A stretch of DNA of 60,757 nt, from positions 249,077-309,833 of the forward strand of contig NZ_MPOH02000019.1 of NCBI RefSeq assembly GCF_001896135.2, in the 5' to 3' direction. How positions within the stretch are numbered: position 1 is the first letter of the stretch; every line of letters begins with the position of its first letter. The notes under the pieces were generated by a model, which was not told the origin of the DNA, searched no databases, and saw only the letters and a list, made by a program, of their open reading frames with translations. Shown piece by piece: positions 18,866 to 27,502 of the stretch. The stretch comes from Streptomyces phaeoluteigriseus. Its GTDB lineage: Bacteria > Actinomycetota > Actinomycetes > Streptomycetales > Streptomycetaceae. Position numbers and translations under genes: made by a program.

Positions 18866-19549
18866 GTGAGCGAACCGAACACCCGCTCGGCCCTGGCCGA
18901 CGCCGATCCCGGCTTCGTCCGGGACACCCGTGCGGCGTACGACGCCATCGCCGAGGAGTACGCCCGTGAGTTCCCCGACGGGCTCGGGGAGCGGGTCCTG
19001 GACCGGGCGCTGCTCTCCGGGTTCGCGGAGCTGGTGCGGGCCAGAGGCGAGGAGCCGGTGGCGGACGTGGGCAGCGGGCCCGGCAACGTCACCGCGCTGC
19101 TGCACCGGCTCGGGGTGCCCGTCTTCGGCGTCGACGTCTCGCCCCGCATGGTGGCCCTGGCCCGCCGGGCGCATCCGGAGCTGCGTTTCCACATCGGGTC
19201 GATGGACGCCCTGGACCTGCCCGACCGCACGCTGGGCGGGCTGCTCGCCCTGTTCTCGGTGATCCACGTGCCGGACACGCACCTGTCGGCGGTGCTCGCG
19301 GAGTTCCGGCGGGTCCTCGTTCCCGGCGGGTACCTGCTGCTCTGCTTCCAGACCGGGAACGGCGAGCGGCAGCGCCTCACGGAGCGGTTCGGCCGGCGGA
19401 TCGTCCTCGACTACTACTGGCGCACCCCGGAGTCGGTCGCCGCCCGCCTCACCGAGGCCGGCCTCGACGTCCAGGCCCGCGTGGCCCTGGAGCCCGAGGG
19501 CGGCGCGACCCGACCCCGGGCATTCCTGTTGGCGCGAAGGCCGGGGTAG
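18866..19549 (+). CDS. Class I SAM-dependent methyltransferase
   Basis: A 227-residue cytosolic methyltransferase. The SAM-binding fold is marked by motif I VADVGSGPGNVTALL (about 59), the acidic residue at FGVDVSPRMVALARR (about 81), LPDRTLGGLLALFSVIH (about 115) and the post-motif FRRVLVPGGYLLLCF. It resembles the Methyltransf_11/25 ubiquinone/menaquinone-type group, but the substrate is unknown. The GTG at 18866 (VSEPNTRS) was chosen from the fold boundary; in-frame upstream codons from 18764 would add 34 poorly ordered residues. Downstream lies a 470-base repeat-rich gap. Confidence 0.85.
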   Translation: MSEPNTRSALADADPGFVRDTRAAYDAIAEEYAREFPDGLGERVLDRALLSGFAELVRARGEEPVADVGSGPGNVTALLHRLGVPVFGVDVSPRMVALARRAHPELRFHIGSMDALDLPDRTLGGLLALFSVIHVPDTHLSAVLAEFRRVLVPGGYLLLCFQTGNGERQRLTERFGRRIVLDYYWRTPESVAARLTEAGLDVQARVALEPEGGATRPRAFLLARRPG

Positions 19550-19860
19550 TCACCGGCGGTGGCAGCCGACCGGCGGGGCGGCGGCGGGCAGTCACCGGCC
19601 GGGGGCAGCGGGCCGGGGCAGTCACCGACGGCGGCAGCGGGCGGGGCAGTCACCGACGGGAGCGAACGGCGGGAGCGGCGGGCCGGACCGGCCTCCGGCG
19701 CAGGCGGCGGCCGGGGCAATAACCGGCAGGGGCAATAACCGGCAGGGGCGGCGGGCCGTGGCAGTCACCGGCGGGAGCGGCGGGCTGGACCGGCTTCCGG
19801 CAAAGGCTGCGGGCCGGGCCGATCCCAGGCGGGGCGGTCGGTCAGGCTGATCCACGACGA
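19550..19860 (+). repeat. Degenerate GC-rich tandem repeat region
   Basis: About 300 bases of imperfect repetition built from GGGGCAGTCACCGGCGG, GGGAGCGGCGGGC and GGGGCAATAACCGGCAG units. Two adjacent copies of the last are exact. No open frame looks coding. It begins at the methyltransferase stop and precedes the pentanucleotide array at 19976. Confidence 0.6.
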
Positions 19861-19975
19861 GGGCCGCGGGCGCCGGACTTGCCCCGGCGGGGAGCTTCGG
19901 TCAAGGCCGGTGCGGCCGGCCGCGGGCCCGACTGCTGCCGGCGCGCGGCCGGGATGTACGCCGCCGGCCCGGCAG

Positions 19976-20025
19976 GTCAGGTCAGGTCAGGTCAGGTCAG
20001 GTCAGGTCAGGTCAGGTCAGGTCAG
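19976..20025 (+). repeat. Ten perfect tandem copies of GTCAG
   Basis: A 50-base perfect microsatellite of ten GTCAG units. On the minus strand it reads CTGAC, and the stop codon of the downstream-facing gene (TGA at 20022-20024) lies inside the last unit. Each unit carries a TGA in one frame, so copy-number changes would not extend the protein. Confidence 0.95.
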
Positions 20026-21109
20026 GCTGTGGTGATCGTGGCCAGGTGGTCCACTCCGCGGGCTGTTCCTGTGACGCCGGAGAGGAAGCCCTGGGCTCGG
20101 GGGGAGGCGTGCCGGGTGAGCCAGGCCGGGTCGATGTCGCAGACCGCGACGCGGACCTCCGTGCCGGCGAGGGCCAGCGGGAGGGTGTGGACGACCGTGG
20201 AGGGGAAGCTGAGGACCGTTCTGCCGATGGGGCCTCTGCGGGCGATGAGTTCGAGGGGAAGGTCGGGGCGGACGACCTCCAGGCCCGTCTCCACGGCGAG
20301 TCGGTGCAGCTTCTCGGCGCTCTCGCGGCGGTGGGCGAAGTAGCGGGCGGCGCCGTGGGTCCTGGCGAGGACGCCGACGGCGTGCAGATAGCGGTCGCCG
20401 TCGACGACGCCGGTCTCGACGAGGGACGTACCGACCATGTCGGCGCCCTTCGTCACGCGGGGCGGGCCGAAGCGCTCGCGGGTCCAGGCGAACGTGTTGG
20501 AGGTGACGGAGACGCCGTCCGGGGCGTCCTCCATCGGCATGGAGGAGAAGACCTCCACGCGGCGGGCCGGGCCGGGGGTGAGGCGGCGCCGGGCCGCGGC
20601 GGACACCGGGGCGAACAGCAGGTCGCGGGGGCCGGGGCGGCCGCCCTTGCGGTGCCAGCGCACCAGGCGTTCGCCGCGGGCGAGCTGGCCGACGAACTCC
20701 ATCGTGGCCGTGCCGTCGTCGACGACGACCAGGTCGTCGGCGTGGGTGATGGTCAGCAGGAGCTGGACGTAACGGGAGAAGGGGTCGCCCATGACGATCC
20801 GGTCGCCAGGCGCAGCTCGCGCGCCAGGCCGCCGATGGTGCGGAAGGGGGCCGCGGGGCCGCCGCGGGCCTCCTCCCAGCGGACCTCGTGGCCGTCGTGG
20901 CGGGCCAGTTCGGCCATGCGGCGCAGTTGGCCACGGGTCATCGGGTCGGTCGGGGACAGGACGACGAGGGTGAACCCCGCGCCGGGCCCCTCCTGGGGGC
21001 GGGGCCCCTGGGAGTGGGCCCACTCCAGGACGTTCAGGAGCTGTACCGGGCTCTCGACGAACGCGAGGGTGTGGGGGGTGGTGCCGGGTTTCCCGGCGCG
21101 AGGGCTCAT
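20022..21109 (-). pseudogene. Polysialyltransferase-like glycosyltransferase, split by a frameshift
   Basis: The first frame (from 21109) reads TPHTLAFVESPVQLLNVLEWAH and ends FRTIGGLARELRLA near 20806. The second, +2 out, continues GDRIVMGDPFSRYVQLLLTITHADDLVVVDDGTATM to a stop at 20022. One added G (CTGGCGACC to CTGGGCGACC) restores a ~362-residue protein. The VESPVQ(L)LN start and LVVVDDGTA segment recall capsule sialyl- and polysialyltransferases, which fits the NeuB/NeuA genes behind it; the exact family is uncertain. The break is probably an assembly error rather than true gene loss. It is the 3'-most gene of the minus-strand half of the glycopolymer cluster. Confidence 0.75.
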
Positions 21110-21164
21110 CGTCGTACGACCGTCCCGTAGGGCACTGGTAGCGGCAGTCGGAGAGGTTCCGGGG

Positions 21165-22103
21165 TCAGACGCCGACGGGCTCGCCGGCCGCCGCGGCGAT
21201 CTCCGCCTCGGCGACGACGCCCGAGACGCGGCGCAGCTTCTTCATCGGGCCCAGCTCCGACTCGTAGACCTTCTTGACGCCGTCGCCGAGGGAGGCCTCG
21301 ATGGTGCGGATGTCGCGGACGAGGCGGGTGAGGCCCTGCGGCTCCACGGAGGCGGCCTGGTCGGAGCCCCACATGGCGCGGTCGAGGGTGATGTGGCGCT
21401 CGACGAAGGTGGCGCCGAGGGCGACCGCGGCGAGCGTGGTCTGCAGGCCCGTCTCGTGGCCGGAGTAGCCGATCGGGACGTTGGGGAACTCGGCCTGGAG
21501 GGTGTTGATGACGCGGAGGTTCAGCTCCTCGGCCTTCGCCGGGTACGTCGAAGTGGCGTGGCAGAGCAGAATGTTGTCGCTGCCCAGGACCTCGACGGCG
21601 TGGCGGATCTGCTTCGGGGTGGACATGCCGGTGGAGAGGATGACCGTGCGGCCGGTCGAGCGCAGGGCGCGGAGCAGCTCGTCGTCGGTGAGGGACGCGG
21701 AGGCCACCTTGTGGGCGGGGACGTCGAACTTCTCCAGGAAGGCGACGGCCTCGGTGTCCCACGGGGAGGCGAACCAGGCGATCCCCTTCTCCTTGCAGTA
21801 CTCGTCGATCTGGCGGTACTCGTCCTCGCCGAACTCCACGCGGTGGCGGTAGTCGATGTAGGTCATCCGGCCCCAGGGGGTGTCGCGCTCGATGTCCCAC
21901 TGGTCGCGCGGGGTGCAGATCTCCGGGGTGCGCTTCTGGAACTTCACGGCGTCGCAGCCGGCCTCGGCGGCCGCGTCGATGAGCTTGAAGGCGTTGTCCA
22001 GCTCACCGTTGTGGTTGATGCCGATCTCGCCGCAGATGTAGACGGGGTGGCCGGGGCCGGCCGTACGCGAACCGAACTGGCGGAGGCGGGAGTTGGTGCT
22101 CAT
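21165..22103 (-). CDS. neuB: Nonulosonate synthase (NeuB family)
   Basis: A 312-residue enzyme that condenses phosphoenolpyruvate with a six-carbon sugar to a nine-carbon ulosonic acid. NeuB signatures are present: ICGEIGINHNGELDNA, CDAVKFQKRTPEICT, WFASPWD and GYSGHETG. The protein ends after the TIM barrel and lacks the C-terminal SAF (antifreeze-like) domain usual in ~345-residue sialate synthases. In Streptomyces, Kdn-containing teichulosonic acids are known wall polymers, so the substrate is more likely mannose or mannose-6-phosphate than ManNAc; this is inference. It lies 12 bases after neuA and shares its transcript. Confidence 0.9.
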   Translation of the reverse strand: MSTNSRLRQFGSRTAGPGHPVYICGEIGINHNGELDNAFKLIDAAAEAGCDAVKFQKRTPEICTPRDQWDIERDTPWGRMTYIDYRHRVEFGEDEYRQIDEYCKEKGIAWFASPWDTEAVAFLEKFDVPAHKVASASLTDDELLRALRSTGRTVILSTGMSTPKQIRHAVEVLGSDNILLCHATSTYPAKAEELNLRVINTLQAEFPNVPIGYSGHETGLQTTLAAVALGATFVERHITLDRAMWGSDQAASVEPQGLTRLVRDIRTIEASLGDGVKKVYESELGPMKKLRRVSGVVAEAEIAAAAGEPVGV

Positions 22104-22115
22104 GAAAGGGGTTCC

Positions 22116-23372
22116 TTACTGGGTGAGGGGGTCGAGAGAGTCGAGAGAGGGTCCGAGGATCCAGCCGGCGATCTCCCGGATCGCGCCGTCGCCGCCGGGG
22201 AGGGTGGTGACCGCGCGTGCGGCGCCGCGTACGACGTCGTGGGCGCTCGCGACCGCCACGGGCCAGCCCACGAGGGCGAAGCACGGGAGGTCGTTGACGT
22301 CGTTGCCGACGTAGAGCACGCGCTCCGGCGCGATGCCCTGCTCCTCGCACCACTGCTTGAGTGCGAGGTCCTTGCGGTCGATGCCGTGCAGGACCGGGAG
22401 CCTGAGCTTCCGGGCGCGGGCGGCGACCACGGGGTTCTGTTCCGTGGACAGGATCAGCAGCTTCAGTCCGCTCCTGCGCAGGGCGGCGATGCCGAGGCCG
22501 TCGCCGCGGTGCACGGAGACGAACTCCCGTCCGTCGGAGTCGATCAGCACCCGGTCGTCGGTCTGGGTGCCGTCGAAGTCGAGGACCACCGCGTCGATGT
22601 CGGCGGCGGTCGGGAGCGAGCCGGGCCGGGCCGCGTCGAAGAGCGGGGCGAGGGCGCGGGCTCGGGCCAGGTCGTGCGGGTCGTCGATCTCCAGCACGCG
22701 GGCGGGGTCGGTGCGCACGAGGTCGGTGCGGCCGAAGAAGCGGTGGCCGTGCTCGCGGAAGCCGGCCGCGTCCATTGCGTAGGCGGCGCCGGTCTCCAGG
22801 AGGTCCTGGGGGCGGTCCTGACGGCGCGGGCGGTACGACTTGTCGTGGTTGACGCCGAAGCCGCCGCCGGTGCTGTCGGTGCTGTCGGTGCTGTCGGTGC
22901 TGCCGGCCGTGCCGTCACGCCAGACGAAGCCGTGGAAGGGAGCGACGGTGACGGCCGTGTCGGCGCCGTTCTCGACGACCGCGGCGGCGACGCCGTCGAT
23001 GTCCTCGCGGACGATGAACGGGCTGGTGCACTGCACCAGGAGCACCGCGTCGACGGCCGCGCCGTGCAGGGCCTCGTGGGTGTCCATGGCGTGCAGGACG
23101 GCGGCCTCGGAGGTGGCGGTGTCACCGGCGATGGCGGCCGGGCGCAGCACGACCTCGGCGCCGGCCTCGCGGGCGGCCACGGCGATGGCCTGGTCGTCGG
23201 TGGACACCACGACGTCGGTGACCAGGCGGGTGGCCAGGCACTCCCGCACCGCCCGTGCCACCAGGGGCACGCCACCGACGGACGCGAGGTTCTTCGCGGG
23301 GACGCCCTTGGAGCCACCGCGCGCGGGGATCACGGCGAGGACGCGACGCACGCCCGCCTGGAGGTCGGACAT
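22116..23372 (-). CDS. neuA: CMP-nonulosonate cytidylyltransferase fused to a HAD phosphatase
   Basis: A 418-residue bifunctional protein. Residues ~1-235 form the cytidylyltransferase (VLAVIPARGGSKGVPAKN, LVQCTSPF, ETGAAYAMD), which makes CMP-sialate or CMP-Kdn. Residues ~265-410 form a KDO8P-phosphatase-like HAD domain (VVLDFDGTQTDDRV, ILSTE, LALKQW, YVGNDVNDLPCF). Fusion suggests a phosphorylated pathway in which Kdn-9-phosphate is dephosphorylated and then activated. A Ser-Thr-Asp repeat lies in the first domain near residue 160. The ATG at 23372 has an AAGGAG site 8 bases upstream; 20 codons of leader upstream are unlikely. Confidence 0.9.
   Translation of the reverse strand: MSDLQAGVRRVLAVIPARGGSKGVPAKNLASVGGVPLVARAVRECLATRLVTDVVVSTDDQAIAVAAREAGAEVVLRPAAIAGDTATSEAAVLHAMDTHEALHGAAVDAVLLVQCTSPFIVREDIDGVAAAVVENGADTAVTVAPFHGFVWRDGTAGSTDSTDSTDSTGGGFGVNHDKSYRPRRQDRPQDLLETGAAYAMDAAGFREHGHRFFGRTDLVRTDPARVLEIDDPHDLARARALAPLFDAARPGSLPTAADIDAVVLDFDGTQTDDRVLIDSDGREFVSVHRGDGLGIAALRRSGLKLLILSTEQNPVVAARARKLRLPVLHGIDRKDLALKQWCEEQGIAPERVLYVGNDVNDLPCFALVGWPVAVASAHDVVRGAARAVTTLPGGDGAIREIAGWILGPSLDSLDPLTQ
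22870..22905 (-). repeat. In-frame 9-bp tandem repeat inside neuA
   Basis: Three perfect copies of GTGCTGTCG plus a fourth with one change. They encode (Ser-Thr-Asp) repeats in a surface loop of the cytidylyltransferase domain. Copy changes would keep the reading frame. Confidence 0.85.
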
Positions 23373-23428
23373 GGGCTGGACTCCTTGGGAGGACACCGGA
23401 GAAGGAGCGGGTGCGGACGTCGGGGACC

Positions 23429-24829
23429 TCACAGGTCCCCCATCCGGCGGATGACCGGGGCGACCCGCTGGACGCCGTGGCGGTAGGCGCCGCGGGCGGC
23501 GCGGCGGACGATCTGGCGGACCGGGCCGGGTTCCCCGTCCGAGGCCGGGGCGCCGGGCAGCGGGCTGCCGTCGGGGCCGAGGTGGTGACGGGCGAGGATG
23601 CCGGGGAGGTAGCCGGGCGCGGTGGCGGGTGTGTAGTACGGGGTGAGCGGGGGCAGGCCGCCGGGGCGGTCGAGCAACCGGGCGATGCGGTCGCGCGCGG
23701 TGTCGAAGGCCCGTTCGTACGCCCCTCCCCCGGCGGCGACGCCCTGCCTGGCCACCCAGTCCTCGTCGGGGGTGGGCCGGTGCCCGGCGTCGAGCTGGTC
23801 CCAGGAGGCGAGGCAGCCGGAGCCGACGAAGTGGTGGTTGCCGAGCGCCTCGCGCACCCCGAGGTCGGTGAGGACCACGGTGGGGATGCCGCGGTGCAGG
23901 GACTCGAGGGCGGCGGTGGAGCTGACCGTGACCATGAGGTCGGTGCGGTCGAGAACCTCGCCCATGTTGCCGTACACCAGGCGGAAGTTGTCGGGCGGAT
24001 CGAGTCGCTGCGCCAGCTTCTGGTACGGCAACTCCTCGATGTGGGTGGTGTGTTCACCCGGCTTGGAGCGCAGCTTGAGCAGCACCTCGCGCTCGGGGTG
24101 CAACCGGGCGTGCCGCACGAGCCGTTCGAGCAGGTAGGTGCGGTCCTTGCGGTTCTCCGGCACGGAGGGCTGGGCCGCGAAGACGACGGTGTACGGGTCG
24201 TGCTCGCCGGTGTAGGGGGCGCCGCCGAGGAAGGGCAGGGCCACCTCGGTCACCGAGGAGGCGTCGGCGCCGACACCCTCGTACACCGCGCGGAAACGCT
24301 CGGCGTCCTGGCGGGAGTTGGCGAGGACGAGGTCGGCGCCGTGCCGCAGCAGCAGACCGTCGGCGAGCTTCTCGTAGACGACACCGACGTAGCCGGTGAC
24401 GACGACGGGCCGCTCGCCGCCGTCCTCCCAGATCCGCTTGAGGCCGTGCAGGACGGCCTGGACGCCGCCGCCCACCAGCGCGAGCACGAGGACGTCGTAC
24501 TTCTCGCTCGCCATGGCACGCAGGAACTCGACGGCCGTCACCTCGCGCAGCGAGTCGGCGCGCACGCCGACTTCGGCGAGTTGACGGGGCGTGGGGGTGG
24601 CTCGGCCGCGCAGGAGGTAGCCGTCGAGGACGGGGGCGACTTGCGCGTCGCCCCGCGGTCCGGCTTCCATGGACGGGCCCGGCTGCCCGCCCGGAGCGAT
24701 CCGGCCCGCGGTCAACGCACCCCATTTCCAGCGGGTGTCGGAGTCCGCGAGTACGGCGATCCGCGAGGGCTCAGAAGTACGTGGTGGCACGTTGAAGACG
24801 CTAGGAAGCAAAACCCAGGCTTTGCCCAA
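23429..24829 (-). CDS. DUF6716-type putative glycosyltransferase
   Basis: A protein of up to 466 residues with the layout of a retaining GT-B glycosyltransferase. It has an N-terminal Rossmann region with RIAVLADSDTRWKWG and VTGYVGVVYEKLADGLLLRHGADLVLANS, and a C-terminal half with VVFAAQP and TVSSTAALESLHRGIPTVVLTDLGV. Members of this family sit beside neuB/neuA in Streptomyces. It likely transfers a sugar, perhaps the ulosonate, onto the wall polymer. The start is uncertain: ATG 24829, or GTG 24790, which immediately follows a TAGCGT -10-like element and could be leaderless. It precedes neuA by 56 bases and is the first gene of the minus-strand unit. Confidence 0.8.
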   Translation of the reverse strand: MGKAWVLLPSVFNVPPRTSEPSRIAVLADSDTRWKWGALTAGRIAPGGQPGPSMEAGPRGDAQVAPVLDGYLLRGRATPTPRQLAEVGVRADSLREVTAVEFLRAMASEKYDVLVLALVGGGVQAVLHGLKRIWEDGGERPVVVTGYVGVVYEKLADGLLLRHGADLVLANSRQDAERFRAVYEGVGADASSVTEVALPFLGGAPYTGEHDPYTVVFAAQPSVPENRKDRTYLLERLVRHARLHPEREVLLKLRSKPGEHTTHIEELPYQKLAQRLDPPDNFRLVYGNMGEVLDRTDLMVTVSSTAALESLHRGIPTVVLTDLGVREALGNHHFVGSGCLASWDQLDAGHRPTPDEDWVARQGVAAGGGAYERAFDTARDRIARLLDRPGGLPPLTPYYTPATAPGYLPGILARHHLGPDGSPLPGAPASDGEPGPVRQIVRRAARGAYRHGVQRVAPVIRRMGDL

Positions 24830-24975
24830 CCGCGACTCAACGGAAAGTTAACAGCGCGCCACCGGTTTCCGAACCGGCTCGTCGACTCCGGGGAAATACG
24901 CGTGATGCACCAATCCGACACATCGAGTTCATCGCCCGTACCCTTACCGGAAATTTTCACCGCCGGGCGCACTCC

Positions 24976-24981
24976 TAGGAT
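24976..24981 (+). promoter_or_regulatory. Probable -10 element (TAGGAT) of a leaderless transcript
   Basis: TAGGAT ends 6 bases before the GTG start of the next gene, with a TTTTCA-like -35 about 16 bases upstream. No ribosome site separates them, so the transcript probably starts at or next to the GTG. Confidence 0.6.
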
Positions 24982-24987
24982 TTCCGC

Positions 24988-25989
24988 GTGCCCAAGCTTT
25001 CCGTGATCGTGCCGTTCTACAACGTCCAGCAATACGCCCCGGACACCCTCAGAAGCCTTCGTCTGAACGCCCGCCCGGACTTCGAGTTCGTGCTGGTGGA
25101 CGACCGCTCGAAGGACGAGACGCCCGCCATTCTCGAACGGGCTGCCGAAGAACTCTCGAAGGTCGCCCAGGTGCGTCTGATCCGTCATGAGGAGAACGGA
25201 GGGCTCGCCACCGCACGCAATACCGGACTGGATGCCGCGCAGGGCGAGTACCTGACGTTCCTGGACGGCGACGACTGGCTCGCGCGCGGATATCTGACCG
25301 AACTGGTCACCGCGATCGAGGAGCTGGGCTGCGACTTCGTGCGCGTCGACCATGTGCAGGCGACCGCGCGCGCCCGCACGCTGGTCCGGCATCCGCACGG
25401 GCTGCGCGGTCAGGTGCTGAACCCGCGCGACACGATCCTGCCCGCGGACCGCTCGACGTCGGTGGACTACCCCTACGCCTGGGCCGGCGCCTACCACCGC
25501 CGTCTCGTCGACCGCGGGCTGCTGCACTTCACCCACGGGCTGCGGACCGCCGAGGACCGGCCGTGGATCTGGAAGCTGCACCGGGAGGCGGAGTCGTTCG
25601 CCGTGCTGAACCTGCTCGGCGTGTTCTACCGGCGCGGGGTCGCCTCCTCCCTCACCCAGATCGGCGACGCCCGCCAACTGGACTTCATCCGGGCGTTCGA
25701 CCAGGTCATCGATGAGACCGCGCGGGACCGCGAGGCCGACCGGCTGCTCCCCAAGGCGGTGCGCACCTACTGCGCGATCATCGCCCACCACCTCGGCGAG
25801 ATCGAGAAGTTCGAGCCGTCGGTGGCCCGGCAGCTGCGCGCCATGAGCGCGGCGGCCATCAAGCGCATGCCGCAGGAACTGCTCGCCGAGGTCCTGGACA
25901 CGATGGACCTGGAGCGCTCGTCGACACTGCGCCGGCTGCGCCGCAGGATCACCTCTTCGAAGACCGGCACCCCGAAGGCGGCCGCCTGA
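24988..25989 (+). CDS. Family 2 glycosyltransferase
   Basis: A 333-residue cytosolic, membrane-associated inverting GT-A enzyme. N-terminal domain: KLSVIVPFYNVQQYAPDTLRSL, FVLVDDRSKDET, ENGGLATARNTGLDAAQGEYLTFLDGDDW (DxD equivalent DGDD near 93). A C-terminal ~150-residue helical extension is typical of teichoic-acid and capsule glycosyltransferases. The GTG at 24988 looks leaderless. The stop overlaps the next start (TGATG). It is divergent from the minus-strand NeuA/NeuB unit across 158 bases, so the cluster is bidirectional. Confidence 0.92.
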   Translation: MPKLSVIVPFYNVQQYAPDTLRSLRLNARPDFEFVLVDDRSKDETPAILERAAEELSKVAQVRLIRHEENGGLATARNTGLDAAQGEYLTFLDGDDWLARGYLTELVTAIEELGCDFVRVDHVQATARARTLVRHPHGLRGQVLNPRDTILPADRSTSVDYPYAWAGAYHRRLVDRGLLHFTHGLRTAEDRPWIWKLHREAESFAVLNLLGVFYRRGVASSLTQIGDARQLDFIRAFDQVIDETARDREADRLLPKAVRTYCAIIAHHLGEIEKFEPSVARQLRAMSAAAIKRMPQELLAEVLDTMDLERSSTLRRLRRRITSSKTGTPKAAA

Positions 25990-27323
25990 TGCCTCGCACG
26001 ACTCAGATCCTCTGCGCCTCCACGCTGTACGGCGCCGCCACCCTGGCCGCCGCGCTGGACGCCGGCTGCTTCCCGGCGGCGGACCGCCGGCTGCTGCTGG
26101 TGTGCAACAACACGACGACGCCGGAGACCACCCCGGCCGTCGACGAGATGCCGGGCTTCGCCCCGCTGCGGGACCGCTTCGACGCGGTGCTGTCCTGGAA
26201 CGAGGCCATCAGTCCCTTCCACCCGGGCGCCTGGGCACCGCGCCCCGACGACGCCCCGCTCCTGGAGCGGTATCTGCGGATGCTGTGGGGGCTGGGCGAG
26301 GACCGGGTCGAGATCGTCGTGGAGTCGATCCAGGTCAACCCGGCGCAGGCGATCGCGCAGGTGTTCCCCGGAGCGCCCGTCGAGGTCTACGCCGACGGCC
26401 TGATGAGCTACGGGCCGACCCGCAACAAGCTCGACCCGCTGATCGGCACCCGGGTACGCCGGCTGCTCCACCTGGACCTGGTGCCGGGACTGGTGCCGCT
26501 GTTGCTCACCGAGTTCGGGGTGCCCGCGCGGACCGTGCCGGCGAGTGGCTTCCTGAAGGTCCTCGGGGAGATCGGCGAGGCCGTGGAGGGGCTGCCCGCG
26601 CTGCCCGACGACTCCGCGCTGCTGCTGGGCCAGTACCTGTCCGCCCTCGACATCCTCACCGTGGAGGAGGAGGAGGACCTGCATGTGCGGATGATGCGGG
26701 GGGCGGTCGCCCGCGGCCACCGGTCCGTGGTGTTCAAGCCGCACCCGACCGCGCCGGCCCGCTACAGCAGGACCCTGGAGGCGGAGGCCGCGAAGCTGGG
26801 CGTCGACCTCACGGTGCTGGACACGCCGGTCCTCGCCGAGGTGCTGTTCGCCAGGGCGCGGCCCGCGCTGGTGGTGGGCTGCTTCTCCACCGCCCTGTTC
26901 ACCGCGTCGGCGTTCTACGACCTGCCGGTCGCCCGGATCGGCACCGAGCGGCTGATGGACCGGCTCACCCCGTACCAGAACAGCAACCGGGTGCCGGCCC
27001 TGCTGGCGGACGCGCTGCTGCCGGACCTGGAGGAGGGCGAGGGCGAGACGCGCGTCCCGGAGGAGTCGCTGACCGATCTGGTCAGGACGGTGGGCTATGT
27101 GATGCAGGCCCAGATCCACCCGAGCCTACGGCCGGTCGCCGAGGAATATCTGCGCACCCGTCTCGGGCCGCGCACCAAGCGGTACTTCAAGCGCCGCCGG
27201 CTCACCGCGCTGGGCCTGCCGGGCGGTATCCCGGAGCGGTTGTCGTTCATTCCGCGCAACTCCACCGCACGCCGGGTGGTGCGTCGGGCGAGAGCGATGC
27301 GCAAGGCGGTGAAGCGGGCGTAG
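25989..27323 (+). CDS. Alpha-2,8-polysialyltransferase-family protein
   Basis: A 444-residue protein matching the POLYST family that polymerises sialic acid in bacterial capsules. It begins TTQILCASTLYGAATLAAAL, with LLLVCNNTTTPETTPAVDE, an HxP motif in VFKPHPTAPARY (about 252), and a late SerSer-like patch GCFSTALFTASAFY (about 300). In this cluster it probably polymerises CMP-Kdn or CMP-ulosonate into teichulosonic acid. It is translationally coupled to the upstream glycosyltransferase by a one-base overlap. Confidence 0.88.
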   Translation: MPRTTQILCASTLYGAATLAAALDAGCFPAADRRLLLVCNNTTTPETTPAVDEMPGFAPLRDRFDAVLSWNEAISPFHPGAWAPRPDDAPLLERYLRMLWGLGEDRVEIVVESIQVNPAQAIAQVFPGAPVEVYADGLMSYGPTRNKLDPLIGTRVRRLLHLDLVPGLVPLLLTEFGVPARTVPASGFLKVLGEIGEAVEGLPALPDDSALLLGQYLSALDILTVEEEEDLHVRMMRGAVARGHRSVVFKPHPTAPARYSRTLEAEAAKLGVDLTVLDTPVLAEVLFARARPALVVGCFSTALFTASAFYDLPVARIGTERLMDRLTPYQNSNRVPALLADALLPDLEEGEGETRVPEESLTDLVRTVGYVMQAQIHPSLRPVAEEYLRTRLGPRTKRYFKRRRLTALGLPGGIPERLSFIPRNSTARRVVRRARAMRKAVKRA

Positions 27324-27502
27324 ACGGCCGGTTCCACGGGTCCCACGCGCCCTGCGCATTCACGCGGAGCGGCGGGCAGATGCGGGTGCGGGCCGCGGGA
27401 ACTCCCGTGCACGCGGACGTATCCTGACGCTCATTCACTGTTCACCGGGAGTTCGATCCGGATGACAGGTATGGGGAAACCCGTTCGTATTTCATTCACA
27501 CG

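Noticed and set aside
19976..20025. CRISPR array
   Set aside because: Perfect 5-base tandem repeat with no spacers and no cas genes.
20046..23486. 1146-codon plus-strand open frame opposite neuB and neuA
   Set aside because: Shadow frame; the opposite strand carries clear NeuB/NeuA signatures.
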